The notes: generated by a model from the sequence alone, not told the origin. A stretch of DNA of 64,000 nt from Luteipulveratus mongoliensis (GCF_001190945.1 NZ_CP011112.1:2852001-2916000), one strand, 5' to 3'; positions 27,114 through 36,969 are shown, numbered from the stretch's first letter. Numbers and translations: made by a program.

Positions 27114-27745
27114 GCCCGGACTACCTGGCGGACGAGGTCGCTCCTCGGCCGGTGCTGCATCACGAGACCCTTCACAAAGGCGCCATCTGGGACGTCATCC
27201 GTGAGCAGGTCGATCTCGGTGACGCAGGAGTCGTGACGCGCGAGTTCATCGATCACCCGGGAGCCGTCGGCTGCGTTGCCCTCGACGAGCAGGGCCAGGT
27301 TCTCCTGCTCCAGCAGTACCGGCACCCGACCGGCATCCTCGACTGGGAGCTGCCGGCCGGTCTGCTCGACGTGGAGGGTGAGGCGCCATGGCTCGCCGCC
27401 GCGCGTGAGCTGCACGAAGAGGCCGACCTGCGTGCGCAGGACTGGCACGTGCTGGCCGACTGGCAGAACTCACCCGGAGGCTCGACCGAGAACTGGCGCT
27501 GCTTCCTGGCCCGTGGGATCTCCGCGGTGCCGCACGACGCGCGGTTCGAGCGAGAGCACGAAGAGGCAGGGATCGTGGTGCGCTGGGTTCCGCTGCAGGA
27601 AGCCGTCGACGCTGTGCTTGCGGGACGCCTGCACAACGCGTGCACGGTGGCCGGGGTGCTCGCGGCGCACGCGGCGAGCCAGCAGGGCTGGGCGACCCTG
27701 AGGCCCTACGACGCTGCGTGGCCCGAGCACCCGGCGTACCGCTAG
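27110..27745 (+). CDS. NUDIX hydrolase, ADP-ribose pyrophosphatase-like
   Basis: 211 residues. The NUDIX box is [24 protein letters not shown], cited here in parts: the REL-HEEAD core is intact, with one residue extra between the Gly and first Glu relative to the canonical spacing. [17 protein letters not shown] upstream is typical of the ADP-sugar pyrophosphatase group. GTG start overlapping pyrG (GTGA). It ends 1 base before the convergent argG. Confidence 0.85.
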   Translation: MSPDYLADEVAPRPVLHHETLHKGAIWDVIREQVDLGDAGVVTREFIDHPGAVGCVALDEQGQVLLLQQYRHPTGILDWELPAGLLDVEGEAPWLAAARELHEEADLRAQDWHVLADWQNSPGGSTENWRCFLARGISAVPHDARFEREHEEAGIVVRWVPLQEAVDAVLAGRLHNACTVAGVLAAHAASQQGWATLRPYDAAWPEHPAYR

Positions 27746-27746
27746 G

Positions 27747-29780
<2,034 letters not shown>

Positions 29781-29816
29781 AGGGTCTGGTCAGCCACTAG
29801 AGGCTTATGGTTCACT

Positions 29817-29836
29817 CTGAACGTTAAAACGTTCAG
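29817..29836. promoter_or_regulatory. Palindromic operator candidate
   Basis: CTGAACGTT-AA-AACGTTCAG: perfect 9-bp arms around 2 bases, 37 bases after the padR stop and 25 before the next start. It is an attractive binding site for the adjacent PadR regulator. Confidence 0.5.
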
Positions 29837-29861
29837 ATTGGACCGTCCCCTGGGAGCTCAC

Positions 29862-31058
29862 GTGACCCTCGTAGCCCGGCCCTCGCGCCGCCCGAAGATG
29901 TTCTGGATCGCCGTCTGGTCCCTGGTGATCGTCTCCGTCGCGTACGCCCCGATCGCGATGACCGCCATCTGGCCCTACGCCTCGCCCGGCGCACCGAGCC
30001 TCGGCCCCGACGCCCTCGCCTCAGCGACGTCGTACGACTACGTCCACACCGCGATCGTGGACCGCACGCCGGTCTACGACAAGAACATCCCGGCGCTGCT
30101 GGTGCACACCATCGGCGGCGGTCTGCTCATGGTGCTCGGCCCGGTGCAGCTGTTGAGCGCGGTCCGACGTCGCCGACGCCTGCACCGGATCGTCGGTGTG
30201 GTCTACGCCGTGACGGTGTTCGCGAGCATGATCGGCGCGCTGATCTACCTGATGACGACACCGATGGATGACGTCTTCAGCGGGCCAGTCTTCGCGATCG
30301 CGCTGACGACGATCCTCATCGGTACGGTCATGAGTGTCACCTTCGCGCTGGTGTCCCTGGCGCAAGGGCTCGTGCACATGCACTTCCGGTGGATGGCCCT
30401 GAACTATGCGTTCCTCATGACTGCGCCCGGCCTGCGAGGCGAGAGGTACCTGCTGAAGAAGTTCCACCCGGAGGCGAGCCTCGCCGAGGTCAACATGATG
30501 GCGATCATGCACCAGGCGGGCCTGGTCGTGGTGGCTGCACTGGTGGCTTCGCGGATGCTCGACACCCGGCGTACGGCACCCGGTGTCACGGGTACCTGGT
30601 TGCCCGGGCCGGCGTTCATCGGCGGCGGGTTCTTCTCGCTGGTCGCGTTCGTACCGATGGGTGTCGCCTTCCACAGCTGGGGTGCGGACGGGGACCGACT
30701 ATTTCTCTACTTCGCCGTGCCGTATCTCGCGACAGCGGCGTTGATGACCTGGTGCATCCTGCGCACGCGGGCCCAAGGGAAGTCGCTGGCGCAGGAGGAG
30801 TGGCGCATCCAGCTCTTTCTGCTGTGCGGTGTGCCGGGCCTTGCGCTCTCGCTGGGGTTCGCGTTCCAGAGCCTGCTCGACCTGGACCCGGCGACTGCGC
30901 TCACCTCGGCGGTGGCCGTCAGCTGGGGCGTGTGCGCGTTCGGCGCCTTCCAGCTGATGGGTCTACGGCTCTGGCTCGGCCAGCGATCCGTGCGTCAGAT
31001 ACGCGCGACCGAAGCGGCCGTCGCCGCGCCTCAGCAGGAGCTGGTCGAGGCAGGCTGA
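29862..31058 (+). CDS. DUF2306-like multi-pass membrane protein
   Basis: 398 residues with about 8-10 hydrophobic segments. Segments such as HTIGGGLLMVLGPVQLLSAVRRRRRLHRIVG and VHMHFRWMALNYAF resemble the DUF2306 membrane family. I chose GTG 29862 because GGGAG lies 5-6 bases upstream; the frame is also open from a TTG at 29838. Likely regulated by the upstream PadR protein and palindrome. Function unknown. Confidence 0.75.
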   Translation: MTLVARPSRRPKMFWIAVWSLVIVSVAYAPIAMTAIWPYASPGAPSLGPDALASATSYDYVHTAIVDRTPVYDKNIPALLVHTIGGGLLMVLGPVQLLSAVRRRRRLHRIVGVVYAVTVFASMIGALIYLMTTPMDDVFSGPVFAIALTTILIGTVMSVTFALVSLAQGLVHMHFRWMALNYAFLMTAPGLRGERYLLKKFHPEASLAEVNMMAIMHQAGLVVVAALVASRMLDTRRTAPGVTGTWLPGPAFIGGGFFSLVAFVPMGVAFHSWGADGDRLFLYFAVPYLATAALMTWCILRTRAQGKSLAQEEWRIQLFLLCGVPGLALSLGFAFQSLLDLDPATALTSAVAVSWGVCAFGAFQLMGLRLWLGQRSVRQIRATEAAVAAPQQELVEAG

Positions 31059-31082
31059 CGGGCTCATCGCTACGTTGAGCCC

Positions 31083-31451
31083 GTGCCTGACGACGACTTG
31101 TGTCCCTGCGGCAGCAACCGTTCGTACGACTCCTGCTGCGGCCCGCTGCTGAGCACCGAACGGCTCGCGGCGACTGCGGAGGAGCTGATGCGCTCGCGCT
31201 ACACGGCCTACTTCTACGGCAACCGGGAGCACCTCTGGCGGACCTGGCATCCGCGTACGCGCCCTGCCGAGGTCGTCATCGACGCCGCCACCCGCTGGAC
31301 CGGCCTGCGCATCGACGAGGTCGTGGGCGGGGGAGCAGACGACGACGAGGGCGTGGTCGAGTTCACTGCGAGCCACACCGGCGGCGCGCTCCACGAGCGG
31401 AGCACCTTCGCGCGACGGGGCGGTCGGTGGTTCTACCTCGACGCAGAGTGA
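31083..31451 (+). CDS. YchJ-like SEC-C motif protein
   Basis: 122 residues. The N-terminal SEC-C zinc motif is CPCGSNRSYDSCCGPLL, followed by the YchJ-type NTF2-like domain (AEELMRSRYTAYFYGNREHLWRTWHP, HERSTFARRGGRWFYLD). The family is uncharacterised. GTG start at 31083. The last 19 bases overlap the convergent cyclophilin gene. Confidence 0.85.
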   Translation: MPDDDLCPCGSNRSYDSCCGPLLSTERLAATAEELMRSRYTAYFYGNREHLWRTWHPRTRPAEVVIDAATRWTGLRIDEVVGGGADDDEGVVEFTASHTGGALHERSTFARRGGRWFYLDAE

Positions 31452-32134
31452 CCCTGCCGGCCCACGATGACGTCCAGGATCCAGACGGGGCGCTTGGGCG
31501 GGCCGTCCTGGTCGGGGTCGTCGATGCCGGCCGCCACGATCGCGTCCATCGCGGCGAAGCCGCTGATCTGGCGGCCCATGACGGTGTAGTTGGGCGGGAT
31601 GTTGGCGAACGAGTGGACGATGAAGAACTCGCTGCCGTTGGTGCCCGGTCCTTGGTTGCCCATGGCGATCGTGCCGCGGGGGTAGGTCTCGGTGCCGTCC
31701 ACCTCGTCCGGGAACTGGTAGCCCGGCCCGCCCTCCTCCTGCCGGATGAGGTCGCCGCACTGCAGCACCCCGAGCCGTGCGCTGTTGGTGAGGCGGAAGC
31801 ACTGGCTCAGGGCGTAGAAGTGACTGCGCGCCAGGTGCACGAGGTTGCCGACCGCACATGGCGCGGTGTCGCGCTCGAGGCGGAACGTCATCGGCCCGTA
31901 GTTCGTGATGATGCTGACGTCGACCGTGCCATGCGACTTCTGCTTCTCATGCGGGATCCGCACAGGGCGTGCCGCCGGGCGGTCAGGAGTCGGTGTGAAG
32001 CTGCACACGGCGGGTCGGTGCCCTTTGTCTGCGGGCGCCGCGTCAGCGGCACCTGGCCATGCCGCTGTAACGCCGAGGGATGCGGTGAGAACGAGCGCAG
32101 CGAGTGAGGTGGGCCGGTGAGTTCGCATCTTCAT
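31433..32134 (-). CDS. Secreted cyclophilin-type peptidyl-prolyl isomerase
   Basis: 233 residues. An N-terminal signal peptide (MKMRTHRPTSLAALVLTASL, then AWPGAADA) precedes a cyclophilin domain: YGPMTFRLERDTAPCAVGNLV, GGPGYQFPDEVD, GTIAMGNQGPGTNGSEFFI and NYTVMGRQISGFAAMD. The active-site arginine/phenylalanine (FRLT) and GSEFFI motifs are present. Extracytoplasmic protein folding is the likely role. It lies downstream, on the same strand, of the peptide-ligase-protease locus with an 81-base gap. Confidence 0.88.
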   Translation of the reverse strand: MKMRTHRPTSLAALVLTASLGVTAAWPGAADAAPADKGHRPAVCSFTPTPDRPAARPVRIPHEKQKSHGTVDVSIITNYGPMTFRLERDTAPCAVGNLVHLARSHFYALSQCFRLTNSARLGVLQCGDLIRQEEGGPGYQFPDEVDGTETYPRGTIAMGNQGPGTNGSEFFIVHSFANIPPNYTVMGRQISGFAAMDAIVAAGIDDPDQDGPPKRPVWILDVIVGRQGHSASR

Positions 32135-32221
32135 GACGCTAGCGCCGCGTGCGTCTTGATGGGTTCAGCACGTTCGTCGGCCACCAGTGCCAGCCGTGAC
32201 TCGCTCAGCCAGACGCTAGCG
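32135..32221. repeat. 10-bp direct repeats flanking the cyclophilin/protease gap
   Basis: GACGCTAGCG occurs at 32135-32144, touching the cyclophilin start codon, and again at 32212-32221, spanning the protease stop codon. They are 77 bases apart. They may be an insertion or deletion scar or regulatory sites, or coincidence. Confidence 0.35.
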
Positions 32222-33121
32222 AGATGGAGCCGATGAACTGGCGTCGAACGTACCGGTGGCGTGCTGCGCACCAACGAGGTGCGGGCGAGCTGTGCGTCGA
32301 GCTCCCCCCCAATGCTCGAACTCCGCAAACGTCCGTTCTGGTCTCCGCCGGCGCAGCAAGAGGAAGTGGAGCAGTACTGCAGGCCCGATGAAGATCATGG
32401 CGGGCACGAGGCTGTCGAGAACTCCTAGCTCGAACCCGATGTGAATCAGGACGAGTCCACCGAGCGTCAGGGCCGCTCCGGTGACTGCATCTCGTCTCGA
32501 ATGCGCTTTGGTCAGCACCAGCGGCCACAGGGTCGCCATGAGGATGTCACCGAGGCCGATCGCGGCCAAGTTTCCTCCGCTACCCCATCTGAGAACTGGA
32601 GTGAACGGCAGAGCCTCCACTCGCCCGTAGAAGTCCACCATCATCGGAAGAGCCCATGTCGCCACCAAGTCGTAGGCGACCAGGAACGCCGCGAGCATGG
32701 CTACGTTGCTCGTCCGCATCCCACCCTGGACCCAGGTGTTCGTCGCGCCAACCATGAGAAGGATCAACGCTGCCCCGTTGACCAGATCGAAGAGGGCTGA
32801 GTGTGATCCCAGCCCGAGACAGATGGACACGTCGGCGATCCCAAGTGTCAACGCCACGCAGGTACCACCTCGTGAGCCGACGACAGGAACCAAGGTCAAA
32901 CGGATGAGCGCGGTTCCCAGGACAGCGAAGATCGATCCGACGATCCACCCAGGAAGGTGAAGATAGGCCACCGGGAGAACGATCACGAACACACTGATCA
33001 AGTAGACGTCGCTTCGATTCACGACGCCGACTGGCGGCCGATCCATGCGGTAACGCAGTAGGTAGATGACACTGGCGACGATCGCAAGGACAACGCCCCC
33101 GATTACCATGGCGAAACTCAA
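32216..33121 (-). CDS. Presenilin/signal-peptide-peptidase-like intramembrane aspartyl protease (putative)
   Basis: 301 residues with about 8-9 predicted membrane segments and a soluble C-terminal tail. Three motifs occur in the order and spacing of the GxGD family A22: Y150-D151 in a hydrophobic helix (FLVAYDLVATWALPMM), G189-L-G-D192 in the next (AAIGLGDILMATLWPLVL), and P247-A-V in the last (FIGPAVLLHFLLLRR), equivalent to PAL. An LPF-x-PVL segment just before GLGD also matches archaeal presenilin homologues as I remember them. The TTG start overlaps the ligase stop (TTGA) with GGGAG upstream; ATG 33109 is an alternative. Expected activity is cleavage of membrane-embedded peptides, perhaps the 25-residue product encoded upstream. 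Type IV prepilin peptidases also have GxGD but lack YD/PAL. No functional evidence. Confidence 0.7.
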   Translation of the reverse strand: MSFAMVIGGVVLAIVASVIYLLRYRMDRPPVGVVNRSDVYLISVFVIVLPVAYLHLPGWIVGSIFAVLGTALIRLTLVPVVGSRGGTCVALTLGIADVSICLGLGSHSALFDLVNGAALILLMVGATNTWVQGGMRTSNVAMLAAFLVAYDLVATWALPMMVDFYGRVEALPFTPVLRWGSGGNLAAIGLGDILMATLWPLVLTKAHSRRDAVTGAALTLGGLVLIHIGFELGVLDSLVPAMIFIGPAVLLHFLLLRRRRPERTFAEFEHWGGARRTARPHLVGAQHATGTFDASSSAPSR

Positions 33122-34581
33122 CGCAGCTCCCAGGTCCCTAGCGCATCATGTCGGACAGGAATCGTCTCCCGAAGCAATGCGCGGTTAAGCATTCGGTGGG
33201 GGATGGACGAGGGGTTCCGGTGACCGATGACGCGCTTGACGGGGAGACCTCGGCGGGTCGCTTCGAGCTCGAGGCGATCGATCAATGGCGGTGGGCACGG
33301 GGAGCCGATGTGCAGAATGACCTCGTTGCCGTCCGGCTCGATGCCATAGGAGACGGCGAGCGGAATCGGTGGTTCTCCATGGAGCAGCTCAAGGATGTCT
33401 CGCTCGAAGATGCGTTCCGCGTCTATTGAGGGGCGCAGACCCTCACGGCCCAATGGCAGTGACGTCGCCTCCAGCCCCGAGAGCTCACATCCGAGATCGG
33501 ACTGGTCCAGAACCCGTACTAGGTCCCCGGTGACCATTCGAAGCACGACAGTTGTTTCGCGATAGGGAATGAACGGGGTCATCACCAGGACCCCGATCGA
33601 GCCGGGCCTTGCCGGGGTCAGCGAATCAGGATCGAGAGTCTCGACGAGCCCGGTGTCGGACGCGAAGTGAAGGTGGCCGCTTCCGCAGGCCATCCCGGTC
33701 ATCGGGAATGTCTCGGTCATGGCGTACGCCTCGGTCACTCGGGCGCCGAAGAATCCTTCCGCCTCCTGCTTCAGATGAGCTGTGAGGACCTCACCTCCAC
33801 AGAGGATCTGCTCGAGCTGGAAGTCGGTGCTCGAAAACCTTCCTGCGCGGGCGGTGTCGAGGAGAGCACCGAGATAACTCGGGCAGGTGATGAGAACGCT
33901 TGGCTTGTCCTTCTTTCCCCGGACGCCGATTGGTTGGCTCAGGTTAAACAGGGCCTGCTGGGGATCGATCACTCCTACAAACTGCGACGCGACACCTGCC
34001 ATTTCTAGAGCGCGTAGCATGGAGCGAACGGCCACGACCGAGCGACCGCTGACGCAGATGGTCACGAGATCTTCGTTTCGAAGGCGGTTAACGGCCAGAT
34101 AAGCGATTGCCGAGTACGCGGCCGCAAGGTCGAGTTCGTATGTCGAGAACCAGCACACAGCCGGACGGCCGGTCGTCCCCGTGGTCGTTGCGCGCAGCGC
34201 TGGTCGAGCAGCCGAGCTGACGAAGTCACTCGGCCTGGATCTCAGGGCTGCTTTTGAGGTGGGCGGGACGGCGTCGAGATTGTCGAGGGTGAGGTCGTCA
34301 AGATCAACACCGAGATCGTTGAAGAGATCGCCGTAGAAAGTTGTCGTCCTGCCGGCGTTCTGGGCCGTGCGCCGCCAACCCTTCTCCTTCATTCGTTGCC
34401 GGATGTCGGGATCGAGCGGGCGAGCCATCGCCTCCGAGAACTGCTCGTCATTGACGTCGCCGAACTCATCGAGCGTGGCCCTCAGCTGAGTCACCAGGGC
34501 GGACACGTCTTCTGGCCGAATGTGACGCCCTGATGCCACGGCAAGCCCGTGACGGACCTGTCGCCATGCTGTGTCGATCAT
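33118..34581 (-). CDS. PaaK/LuxE-like adenylate-forming enzyme
   Basis: 487 residues of the acyl-adenylate superfamily, closest in pattern to phenylacetate-CoA ligase and LuxE acyl-protein synthetase. The ATP-phosphate loop is TTTGTTGRP at residues 132-140, CGGEVL is at 261-266, the A5-type motif YAMTETF is at 286-292, and the ATP-ribose aspartate is in RMVTGDLV (D353). In the C-terminal domain, where a catalytic lysine is usual, I see SIPHRMLNRALL with no lysine. It probably activates a carboxylate as AMP ester; the substrate could be the small peptide or an acyl group attached to it. ATG at 34581 with GGGGA upstream. Codon use is less GC-biased at third positions than in neighbouring housekeeping genes. 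Confidence 0.8.
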   Translation of the reverse strand: MIDTAWRQVRHGLAVASGRHIRPEDVSALVTQLRATLDEFGDVNDEQFSEAMARPLDPDIRQRMKEKGWRRTAQNAGRTTTFYGDLFNDLGVDLDDLTLDNLDAVPPTSKAALRSRPSDFVSSAARPALRATTTGTTGRPAVCWFSTYELDLAAAYSAIAYLAVNRLRNEDLVTICVSGRSVVAVRSMLRALEMAGVASQFVGVIDPQQALFNLSQPIGVRGKKDKPSVLITCPSYLGALLDTARAGRFSSTDFQLEQILCGGEVLTAHLKQEAEGFFGARVTEAYAMTETFPMTGMACGSGHLHFASDTGLVETLDPDSLTPARPGSIGVLVMTPFIPYRETTVVLRMVTGDLVRVLDQSDLGCELSGLEATSLPLGREGLRPSIDAERIFERDILELLHGEPPIPLAVSYGIEPDGNEVILHIGSPCPPPLIDRLELEATRRGLPVKRVIGHRNPSSIPHRMLNRALLRETIPVRHDALGTWELR

Positions 34582-34610
34582 CTGTCATCCCCAGTTTGAT
34601 TCGATTTCTC

Positions 34611-34641
34611 GGGGCGGCGCGAACGGCAGTCGCGCCGCCCC
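34611..34641 (-). other. Intercistronic hairpin between peptide and ligase genes
   Basis: Perfect 12-bp stem GGGGCGGCGCGA/TCGCGCCGCCCC with a 7-base loop, starting 7 bases after the peptide stop. On the minus strand it is followed by GAGAAATCGA, not a T-tract, so it is more likely a transcript-stabilising or attenuating element than a strict terminator. It would allow much higher peptide than enzyme expression. Confidence 0.65.
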
Positions 34642-34648
34642 TTGCACG

Positions 34649-34726
34649 TCAGACGTGAATACCGCCGAACATCGTTGCGGTGAAGGAGTTCAGGACGTAC
34701 TTCATGTGACGAAGGGAAATCTTCAT
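34649..34726 (-). CDS. 25-residue peptide ORF, putative precursor or signal peptide
   Basis: ATG at 34726 to TGA at 34649, preceded by GAGGAGGTGCACC, a near-perfect Shine-Dalgarno at ideal spacing. The product begins [10 protein letters not shown] and ends TMFGGIHV, with VLNSFTA between. It is cationic at the N-terminus (K2, R6, H7, K9) and then mainly hydrophobic or aromatic, which would suit membrane association and intramembrane cleavage. No cysteine. It is the first ORF of a minus-strand unit with the adenylate-forming enzyme and the presenilin-like protein. I recognise no homologue. It could instead be a leader peptide controlling the ligase, but its lack of a run of any codon argues against classical attenuation. 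Confidence 0.65.
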   Translation of the reverse strand: MKISLRHMKYVLNSFTATMFGGIHV

Positions 34727-34798
34727 GGTGCACCTCCTCTCGAACGCGGACCGGGTGGACACATCGAATGTATGCAACATGTCGGCGATTCAACGCTC

Positions 34799-34831
34799 CG
34801 CTTCCTGTTCAGGAAGTCTTCCTTGACAAGG
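34799..34831. promoter_or_regulatory. Overlapping palindromes upstream of the peptide gene
   Basis: Three adjacent inverted repeats: CTTCCTG-TT-CAGGAAG (34801-34816), AGGAAG-T-CTTCCT (34811-34823) and CCTTG-A-CAAGG (34821-34831). They lie 75-105 bases upstream of the peptide start and may be operator sites. Nearer the gene, TTGAAT and TACATT on the minus strand could be a promoter with short (15-base) spacing. Confidence 0.4.
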
Positions 34832-34929
34832 CTCCGTCGCGGCCAACGCAGGCTGGTGCACTCACGGGTCACCTGACCAAGCTGGCGCGGGTTCGTGAAT
34901 GTCGTTCGCACCTGTCTCGTCCTGGCCCG

Positions 34930-35142
34930 TACGATGGCGGCGTCCTGGGCGGCGGGGTGACGACCCGCCAGGTGCGCGATCGGCGTACCGGCCCTGGACC
35001 GCGCGTTCGGCGACACCGACGAGAGGCCGAGGACTCCTCGGCAAAGGTGTGGTGGCACCGCGATCTGGCCCCCGCCCACACCTTCAGGGCTGCCGTTCTC
35101 GGAGGCAGCCCTTGCGGACCTCTGAGACCTGATCTCGAGAGG
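34930..35142 (+). promoter_or_regulatory. T-box riboswitch leader of aspS (aspartate-specific)
   Basis: The T-box core GGTGGCACCGCG is at 35051-35062, matching 12 of the 14 consensus positions when two flanking bases are counted. It sits in an antiterminator-like helix, AAGGTGTGG (35044-35052) with CCACACCTT (35076-35084). A competing 9-bp stem follows, AGGGCTGCC/GGCAGCCCT (35086-35112). TGGC is complementary to a GCCA tRNA end, i.e. discriminator G as in tRNA-Asp. An upstream hairpin GGCGGG-GTGACGA-CCCGCC (34951-34969) shows GAC, an Asp codon, in its loop. There is no T-tract after the stem, and CCTCT (35119-35123) could mask AGAGG (35138-35142) of the aspS ribosome binding site, so control may be translational as in other actinobacterial T-boxes. 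TACGAT at 34930 is a possible -10. Confidence 0.75.
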
Positions 35143-35151
35143 ACAACGCAC

Positions 35152-36969
35152 ATGATGCGAACACACGACGCCGGCAGCCTGCGTTCCGGCGACGCCGGGA
35201 CGACCGTGACTCTGGCGGGCTGGGTGGCCCGCCGCCGCGACCACGGGGGAGTGGCCTTCCTGGATGTCCGCGACGCCAGCGGATTCGTTCAGGTGGTGGC
35301 GCGCGACGAGGTGCTCACCGGTGCGGCTCATGGCCTGCGCAACGAGTACTGCGTGCAGGTGACCGGCACCGTCACGCCGCGCGACCCCAAGGACGTCAAC
35401 CCCGACCTGCCGACCGGCGAGATTGACGTGGTGGCCGACAAGATCGAGGTGCTCTCGGCGTCGGCGCCGCTGCCGTTCCAGATCGACGAGCGCGTCAACG
35501 TCGGAGAGGAGGCTCGCCTCAAGTACCGCTATCTGGACCTGCGTCGTCCAGCGCCTGGCGAGGCGATCCGGTTGCGCTCCAAGGTCAACGCTGCTGCGCG
35601 TTCTGTGCTGGCGGAGCGCGACTTCGTCGAGATCGAGACGCCGACTCTGACCCGGTCGACGCCCGAGGGCGCACGCGACTTCCTCGTGCCCGCGCGCCTT
35701 GCGCCCGGCAGCTGGTACGCCCTCCCGCAGAGCCCGCAGCTGTTCAAGCAGCTGCTCATGGTCGCTGGGATGGAGCGCTACTACCAGATCGCCCGCTGCT
35801 ACCGCGACGAGGACTTCCGCGCCGACCGGCAGCCGGAGTTCACCCAGCTCGACATCGAGATGTCGTTCGTCGAGCAGTCCGACATCATCGAGCTCGGTGA
35901 GTCGATCGCGAAGGCTCTCTGGAAGGTCGTCGGCGTCGACCTGCCGACGCCGTTCCCGCAGATGACCTACGCCGACGCGATGGCGCGCTACGGCTCCGAC
36001 AAGCCCGACCTGCGGTTCGAGAACGAGCTCGTCGAGTGCACGGATCTCTTCAAGGACACCACCTTCCGGGTGTTCCAGGCGCCGTACGTCGGCGCCGTGG
36101 TCATGCCCGGCGGTGCCGCTCAGCCGCGTAAGAAGCTCGACGCGTGGCAGGAGTGGGCCAAGCAGCGCGGGGCGAAGGGTCTGGCGTACGTCCTCGTGCA
36201 GGAAGACGGGACGCTCACCGGTCCCGTCGCGAAGAACCTCACCGAGGCCGAGATCGCAGCGCTGCCAGGGCATGTCGGCGCCAAGCCGGGCGATTGCATC
36301 TTCTTCGGCGCAGGCGAGGCGAAGTCGTCACGAGCGCTGCTCGGCGCGGCCCGCCTCGAGATCGGCAAGCGCTGCGAGCTGATCGACGAGTCGGCCTGGT
36401 CGTTCCTGTGGGTGCTGGACGCTCCGTTGTTCGAGCCGGCTGCGGACGCGGTCGCCTCGGGTGACGTCGCGGTCGGTGCTGGCAAGTGGACCGCAGTGCA
36501 CCACGCGTTCACCATGCCGAAGGCCGAGTTCGTCGACACCTTCGACGCCGAGCCGGGCGAGGCCCTCGCGTACGCGTACGACATGGTCTGCAACGGCAAC
36601 GAGATCGGCGGTGGCTCAATTCGTATCCACCGCAAGGACATTCAGGAGCGAGTGTTCAAGGTGATGGGTCTGTCCGAGGAGGAGGCCCAGGAGAAGTTCG
36701 GCTTCCTCCTGGACGCGTTCGCCTTCGGCGCGCCCCCGCACGGCGGCATCGCGTTCGGCTGGGACCGCATCTGTGCGCTCCTGTCGGGCACGGACTCGAT
36801 CCGCGAGGTGATCGCGTTCCCGAAGTCCGGTGGAGGCTACGACCCGCTGACCGCCGCGCCCGCCCCGATCACGCCGGCCCAGCGCAAGGAGGCGGGCGTC
36901 GACGCCAAGCCCGAGCCGAAGTCCGAAGCGGCCGGTCGGCCGGCGCCTGTCGAGGCGGCGAAGGCTTGA
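35152..36969 (+). CDS. aspS: Aspartyl-tRNA synthetase
   Basis: 605 residues, class II synthetase of the bacterial AspRS type. The N-terminal OB anticodon-binding domain is [24 protein letters not shown]; motif 2 is [25 protein letters not shown]; the GAD insertion domain fills the middle; motif 3 is [16 protein letters not shown]. Two adjacent ATGs (35152, 35155) follow GAGAGGACA. The C-terminal tail of about 45 residues is Ala/Pro/Lys-rich. The leader upstream looks like an Asp T-box. Confidence 0.97.
   Translation: MMRTHDAGSLRSGDAGTTVTLAGWVARRRDHGGVAFLDVRDASGFVQVVARDEVLTGAAHGLRNEYCVQVTGTVTPRDPKDVNPDLPTGEIDVVADKIEVLSASAPLPFQIDERVNVGEEARLKYRYLDLRRPAPGEAIRLRSKVNAAARSVLAERDFVEIETPTLTRSTPEGARDFLVPARLAPGSWYALPQSPQLFKQLLMVAGMERYYQIARCYRDEDFRADRQPEFTQLDIEMSFVEQSDIIELGESIAKALWKVVGVDLPTPFPQMTYADAMARYGSDKPDLRFENELVECTDLFKDTTFRVFQAPYVGAVVMPGGAAQPRKKLDAWQEWAKQRGAKGLAYVLVQEDGTLTGPVAKNLTEAEIAALPGHVGAKPGDCIFFGAGEAKSSRALLGAARLEIGKRCELIDESAWSFLWVLDAPLFEPAADAVASGDVAVGAGKWTAVHHAFTMPKAEFVDTFDAEPGEALAYAYDMVCNGNEIGGGSIRIHRKDIQERVFKVMGLSEEEAQEKFGFLLDAFAFGAPPHGGIAFGWDRICALLSGTDSIREVIAFPKSGGGYDPLTAAPAPITPAQRKEAGVDAKPEPKSEAAGRPAPVEAAKA

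Noticed and set aside
32216-33121. Type IV prepilin peptidase
   Set aside because: GxGD is shared, but the YD and PAL-like motifs and lack of pilus genes point to the presenilin type.
34611-34641. Rho-independent terminator of the peptide gene
   Set aside because: The stem is perfect, but the following bases on the minus strand are not T-rich, so strict termination is not supported.
34930-35142. Isoleucine T-box as for actinobacterial ileS
   Set aside because: The T-box has TGGC, which does not match the A discriminator of tRNA-Ile, and the downstream gene is aspS.
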